In this document: piece by piece, positions 4,730 to 6,224 of the stretch | How the letters are laid out: the number at the start of each line of letters is the position of its first letter | Numbering within the stretch: the stretch's first letter is position 1 | Assembly: GCA_002332795.1 (NCBI GenBank) | Contig: DDBP01000282.1 | Coordinates: 10,840-17,063 of the forward strand | Source of the DNA: Anaerolineales bacterium UBA2029 | Lineage (GTDB): Bacteria; Chloroflexota; Anaerolineae; Aggregatilineales; Aggregatilineaceae | Length of the DNA: 6,224 nt | Direction: 5' to 3' | The notes under the pieces: model-generated | The model's input: the letters and a program-made list of their open reading frames with translations, nothing else | The model's database searches: none | What the model was told of the DNA's origin: nothing | Position numbers and translations under genes: made by a program

Positions 4730-6061
4730 TCACAGGTTGGGTACCAGATACGTTTCCAGAGCGTACAGCGCGAACAGCGCCAGCGCTCCGACGGCCCCCA
4801 GCGGCAACCAGTGCGCGAGCGGTCGCCGCCCGACCAGCAACCCCGCCCAGCCAGTCAGCCCGGCCCCGACGACGAACGACAGCGGCACCAGCGCCGGGTA
4901 GAGATAGCGCCCCTGGAACTGCACGAAGCTGAGGTTGTAGAAGGCGAAGGCGGCGGTCACCAGGACAATCGTCGCGGCGAAGAGGATCAGCACGTCGCGC
5001 CCTGGCCCGTCGAGCGCCAGTGGAAAGCGCACGCGCCAGGCATGAACGATCGCGCCCGCCAGCAGCCCCAGCGTGATCACCCCCAGGACGCGGTATACCT
5101 GACCGGGCAGCGGCACACTCATCCAGCCGAACTGCCCCCAGAAACTGTGAAAGGTCGTGCGGAGCAGGTTCTCCAGGTACTGCCGTTCGCTACCGCCAAG
5201 CACCACCTCGATGTACTCGTCAGTGCGCATCTGCCCCACCGTGACCGTGTCGTGACGATCCAGGCCGGTGAAGTCCGTCCCCCCGTAGACGTGCAGGTTG
5301 CGCCCCCACCACAGACCGCCGAGCAGGAGCGCGGGCACGATGACCGCGGCCAGATGTGAGGCGAAAACCCGTCGCGGCCAGCGGGCGCGTCGCCCGCGCA
5401 ACAAGACGGCCAGCAACGCGATACCGGCCAGGAAGTAGATGGTCGTCTTGGTGATCAGCGCGAGACCGCTGAGAACGCCAAGCATCACCGGAGAGACATA
5501 CCGCGTCCCGCGCAGATAGACAATCACGGCCCACAGCGTCAGCGCGGCGATCAGTTCGGCCAGGGCGTCGTTGTTGACGCTGCCCAGGATGCTGAGGTGT
5601 TGCGGCAGGAAGGCGACGAAGCCCGCCCCGCTCAGGGCCAAACCCGGCTGTGCCGGTGACGCTGTTCGCAGCGCCCCCCAGGTCGCGATCACCACGCCCG
5701 CGCCCAAAACGACGGAGATCAGCCGCAGCGCCAGCAGATCGCCGCCGGTCAGGCCGTAGATGGGCGCGGCCAGCAGGTAGTAAAGCGGCGGCTGATGATC
5801 TTCGTACTGAATCGTTCCCAGGCGATCCAGCAACTCCGGGGCAAACTTACTCGCCTTCAGTTGCTCCTGATACTCCTGTTGCCAGTCGCCCGGCGCGATC
5901 ACCGGCAGACGGCCCTCGTCGGCGATCTGCCGCACATAGTTATAATGCGCCGGTTCGTCGGGAGCCTGCCAGTCCGGCGTACGGACCGCGTACAGGATGC
6001 CCAGCAGCAGGTACGCCACCACGATGACGGCCAGGGCCGCCCCTTCAGCGCGACGATTCAT
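4730..6061 (-). CDS. Polytopic GT-C-type glycosyltransferase (DUF2142/PMT-like membrane protein)
   Basis: 443 residues with about ten membrane helices (for example 9-28, 108-130, 164-184, 190-222, 234-251, 322-342, 354-375, 388-411, 418-438). The first external loop carries WQAPDEPAHYNYV (31-43), with D35-E36 as the acidic pair expected of GT-C enzymes that use lipid-phosphate sugars, and YEDHQPPLYYLL (86-97). SVNNDALAEL (161-170) and QFQGRYLYPALVPL (381-394) are further signatures of the DUF2142/GT39-like group. The likely role is transfer of a sugar from a polyprenyl-phosphate donor to a glycan, lipid or protein on the outer face of the membrane; donor and acceptor are unknown. AGAGGAAG just before ATG is a good ribosome-binding site. 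It is the first gene of the probable four-gene unit, with no clear promoter in the 160 bases upstream that are visible. Confidence 0.87.
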   Translation of the reverse strand: MNRRAEGAALAVIVVAYLLLGILYAVRTPDWQAPDEPAHYNYVRQIADEGRLPVIAPGDWQQEYQEQLKASKFAPELLDRLGTIQYEDHQPPLYYLLAAPIYGLTGGDLLALRLISVVLGAGVVIATWGALRTASPAQPGLALSGAGFVAFLPQHLSILGSVNNDALAELIAALTLWAVIVYLRGTRYVSPVMLGVLSGLALITKTTIYFLAGIALLAVLLRGRRARWPRRVFASHLAAVIVPALLLGGLWWGRNLHVYGGTDFTGLDRHDTVTVGQMRTDEYIEVVLGGSERQYLENLLRTTFHSFWGQFGWMSVPLPGQVYRVLGVITLGLLAGAIVHAWRVRFPLALDGPGRDVLILFAATIVLVTAAFAFYNLSFVQFQGRYLYPALVPLSFVVGAGLTGWAGLLVGRRPLAHWLPLGAVGALALFALYALETYLVPNL

Positions 6062-6110
6062 GCGACTTCCTCTGGCAGTAGGAGGCGGGCCGGCTGGGAC
6101 AGGGTCGCAA

Positions 6111-6140
6111 CCGCAGAGGTGCAGAGGGCACAGAAGGAGC
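6111..6140. repeat. Short GCAGAGG direct repeat of a dispersed intergenic type
   Basis: GCAGAGGT (6113-6120), GCAGAGGG (6121-6128) and the decayed CAGAAGGAGC (6131-6140) follow CC with a period of 8 to 10 bases. On the minus strand this reads as a run of CTCTG units ending in CTCTGCGGTT. Strings of this pattern are, from memory, common between genes in several environmental phyla. It lies upstream of the glycosyltransferase gene and codes for nothing I can support. Confidence 0.5.
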
Positions 6141-6201
6141 GCTGAGACAAAGCGAGAGCGGAAGGCTCAGTGATCCACCCAGCGCTAACGCGCCTCGTTG
6201 C

Positions 6202-6224
6202 CCCCTCTCCGCGTCGGAGAGGGG
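6202..6224. repeat. Perfect 10-bp-stem hairpin at the window's right edge
   Basis: CCCCTCTCCG (6202-6211) and CGGAGAGGGG (6215-6224) are perfect inverted repeats around a 3-base loop (CGT). The palindrome may extend past the window edge. Hairpins of the CCCTCTCC...GGAGAGGG type are, from memory, a common dispersed intergenic element. It may also act as a terminator for a gene to the right or as part of the upstream region of the glycosyltransferase gene. No T-tract is visible on the minus side. Confidence 0.65.

Noticed and set aside
4811..5359. Plus-strand open frame of 182 codons opposite the glycosyltransferase
   Set aside because: The minus-strand frame encodes membrane helices with conserved motifs; the plus frame is low-complexity Gln/Arg/His-rich sequence.

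Overview
This high-GC window reads as chromosomal DNA of an environmental bacterium. The gene mix (secreted subtilase/I9 proteins, a DUF2142-type membrane glycosyltransferase, a degenerate RAYT-like protein, abundant palindromic intergenic repeats) resembles Chloroflexota from memory. That placement is an inference; no rRNA or marker gene is present. All seven supported genes lie on the minus strand, so the biological order runs from right to left. No tRNA, rRNA, CRISPR array or intact insertion sequence was found, and no gap between genes exceeds about 220 bases.

Right half (6061 to 1958): four codirectional genes with gaps of 79, 46 and 34 bases, likely one transcription unit. They encode a polytopic GT-C/DUF2142 membrane protein, a DUF429 RNase H-fold protein, a FlK-like hotdog thioesterase with its T/E/H catalytic set intact, and a membrane-anchored zinc metalloprotease with HEWAH plus a downstream NETTA glutamate. 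The four proteins do not form a recognised pathway. A palindromic array of degenerate heptamers fills the gap before the DUF429 gene and ends two bases from its start codon, leaving no Shine-Dalgarno sequence.

Left half (1740 to 1): a stand-alone gene for a Y1/RAYT-like transposase homologue that has lost its HUH histidines and probable catalytic tyrosine. It is followed by a secreted protein consisting almost only of an inhibitor-I9 (subtilisin propeptide-like) domain. That gene has a clear sigma-70-type promoter (TTGACA, 16 bases, TAGAAT) and a 5' leader hairpin. Next comes the start of a second secreted protein, cut by the window edge, whose visible N-terminus looks like the start of another I9 prodomain, probably of an S8 protease. 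A free-standing I9 protein beside a probable subtilase is the most interesting possible functional pair here: the small protein could act in trans as inhibitor or folding aid.

The intergenic DNA is rich in structure: a UUCG-loop hairpin after the I9 gene, competing inverted repeats after the metalloprotease gene, the heptamer palindrome, and two repeat-like elements upstream of the glycosyltransferase gene (a GCAGAGG short repeat and a perfect 10-bp-stem hairpin at the right edge).
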